A stretch of DNA of 38,412 nt from Salinivirgaceae bacterium (GTDB taxonomy: Bacteria; Bacteroidota; Bacteroidia; Bacteroidales; SZUA-534): contig JAQICC010000124.1 in assembly GCA_027858735.1 (NCBI GenBank), positions 1 to 38,412 on the forward strand, read 5' to 3'. This document shows positions 37,668 through 38,412 of the stretch, piece after piece; position 1 is the first letter of the stretch, and each line of letters begins with the position of its first letter. A model generated the notes under the pieces. The model saw nothing but the letters and a program-made list of their open reading frames with translations. It did no database searches and was not told the DNA's origin. Made by a program: the position numbers and the translations under genes.

Positions 37668-37752
37668 CTAGCGTTCCACCCCCTTGGAACGCTAGATGGA
37701 ACGCTAGAATCCATGCTGCGACTGATAATACCCCCTAGCGTTCCGCGTTCCA
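37668..37752. repeat. Cluster of GCGTTCC repeats, candidate iterons or operator
   Basis: CTAGCGTTCCA (37668-37678) and TGGAACGCTAG (37685-37695) form a perfect 11-bp stem around CCCCCT. A second TGGAACGCTAG is at 37697-37707, a forward CTAGCGTTCC at 37735-37744, and an overlapping-series GCGTTCCA at 37745-37752. Five copies fall in 85 bases of non-coding DNA between the primase fragment and the small winged-helix gene. This suits a replication-initiator binding region or an operator for the adjacent protein. Confidence 0.65.
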
Positions 37753-37783
37753 CAAAAGTGTTAAGGGGGAAAATAAAAAATCA

Positions 37784-38350
37784 ATGAACAGTCGTTACCA
37801 AAAAATCACATCGTTAGTTATTGCTTTAAAAAACATTTATCCCAATGCTACTACGGTTCATGATCCAACACAGCAGATAGAAAGCGACAGTTTTTTACAA
37901 AATGATGTACGAATACTTTTTGAATCACTAACCCACTCACTAACCATCATAAATAAGCTTTACAGGCAAAAGGACAAAGACGGTAACTACATTAGTCAAA
38001 GAGAAGATTATGCCACGGCTTTAATGTTAATCAGTCCTTTGTTTGCTTCTAAAACCCTTGATGTATCACAAAATGTTAGAAATTATTATCAAATCTTAGT
38101 TGATGAAATAGGCTTTTCTATTTCTTTCAATTGGAAAGATTTTCAAATTTTAATTGGTAAATCAAAAACCAGTTGTAACCGAATATTGCACAACCTCCAG
38201 GAATTAAATTTAGTGCGAAGAGTTGGAAAAGGTTACCGAAGTCTTTACCAGTATGAGTTAATACCACAAACTGAAGCTCAGGAAACTACCGAAATTTGGG
38301 AATCAGCTTTTGAAGATTGGAATGAATTTAAAGGTTTTGAGGAATTTTGA
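37784..38350 (+). CDS. Small winged-helix protein related to the primase C-terminus
   Basis: 188 residues, ATG start, intact. Residues about 40-160 align by eye with the C-terminal 150 residues of the broken primase/ATPase: L-x-x-S-L/F-x-x-x-x-T-x-I-N-x-x-x-R-x-K-D-x-x-G in both, then a helical spacer, then a winged helix with the recognition part S-K-T-S-x-x-R-x-L-x-N-L and a Y-R/N-x-x-x-Y strand. It has no ATPase or primase domain. It therefore looks like a stand-alone copy of the DNA-binding module. It starts 31 bases after the GCGTTCC cluster, which may be its target. A role in replication initiation or control of the element is inferred. Confidence 0.7.
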   Translation: MNSRYQKITSLVIALKNIYPNATTVHDPTQQIESDSFLQNDVRILFESLTHSLTIINKLYRQKDKDGNYISQREDYATALMLISPLFASKTLDVSQNVRNYYQILVDEIGFSISFNWKDFQILIGKSKTSCNRILHNLQELNLVRRVGKGYRSLYQYELIPQTEAQETTEIWESAFEDWNEFKGFEEF

Positions 38351-38373
38351 AACTAAAAGTGAGTAATAATCGT

Positions 38374-38381
38374 TAATTTTG
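38374..38381 (+). promoter_or_regulatory. Candidate -7 box for a gene starting at the right edge
   Basis: TAATTTTG matches TAnnTTTG. The nearest TTTG upstream (38346-38349) is 24 bases away, longer than ideal. An ATG at 38407 begins a possible next gene, of which only two codons are in the window. Confidence 0.35.
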
Positions 38382-38412
38382 TAGAAGTTTTAAAATTAAT
38401 ATCATCATGGAT

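Noticed and set aside
37650-37783. CRISPR array or attachment site in the repeat-rich gap
   Set aside because: The repeats are 7-11 bases, in both orientations and without regular spacers, and no cas or integrase gene is present in the window.

Overview
The window comes from the phylum Bacteroidota, probably an environmental member of the Marinilabiliales/Bacteroidales type. The genome looks fairly AT-rich, with local GC from about 25 to 55 percent. The evidence is two C-terminal type IX secretion (T9SS type A) sorting domains, a giant SprB-repeat protein, signal peptides on nearly every gene of the left 34.5 kb, mostly weak Shine-Dalgarno sequences, promoter boxes of the Bacteroidota form TTTG-N20-TAnnTTTG, and a CHC2/Toprim primase of the type carried by Bacteroidota mobile elements. 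All family assignments were made by eye from the translated sequence; no database was searched.

Layout. (1) 1-551: non-coding, with one small perfect hairpin. (2) 552-7541: a free-standing 2329-residue T9SS cargo protein made of a beta-helix, four modules with a period of exactly 353 residues, a kelch-like propeller, cadherin-like domains and a sorting domain. (3) 7743-11523: a tightly coupled pair, a fibronectin type III (Fn3) protein and an outer-membrane beta-barrel. (4) 11524-11986: two copies of a long hairpin-forming repeat. (5) 11987-34575: six same-strand genes with gaps of 15 bases or less or short overlaps, all with signal peptides: a 303-residue helical protein, a 1490-residue beta-rich protein, a 3666-residue SprB-repeat adhesin with a T9SS sorting domain, an 1159-residue Fn3-like protein with a zinc-metallopeptidase motif and a compositionally foreign C-terminal tip, a papain-like NlpC/P60-type amidase, and a YARHG-domain protein. 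(6) 34616-38350: part of a mobile-element replication module, with a divergent XRE repressor, a primase/ATPase gene broken by a stop codon and a frameshift, a cluster of GCGTTCC repeats, and a small gene related to the primase C-terminus. This module probably continues past the right edge.

Working model (inference). The 7.7-34.6 kb block resembles a cell-surface adhesin-effector locus. The barrel and Fn3 proteins would form an outer-membrane station, the beta-rich and SprB proteins a surface or extracellular scaffold, and the metallopeptidase protein a carrier whose tip is exchangeable. The amidase and YARHG genes downstream would be an effector and its candidate immunity or partner protein. 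The sharp composition change inside the metallopeptidase gene, just after the protease domain, followed by AT-rich short genes, is the pattern expected of polymorphic toxin loci. This is the most interesting part of the window.
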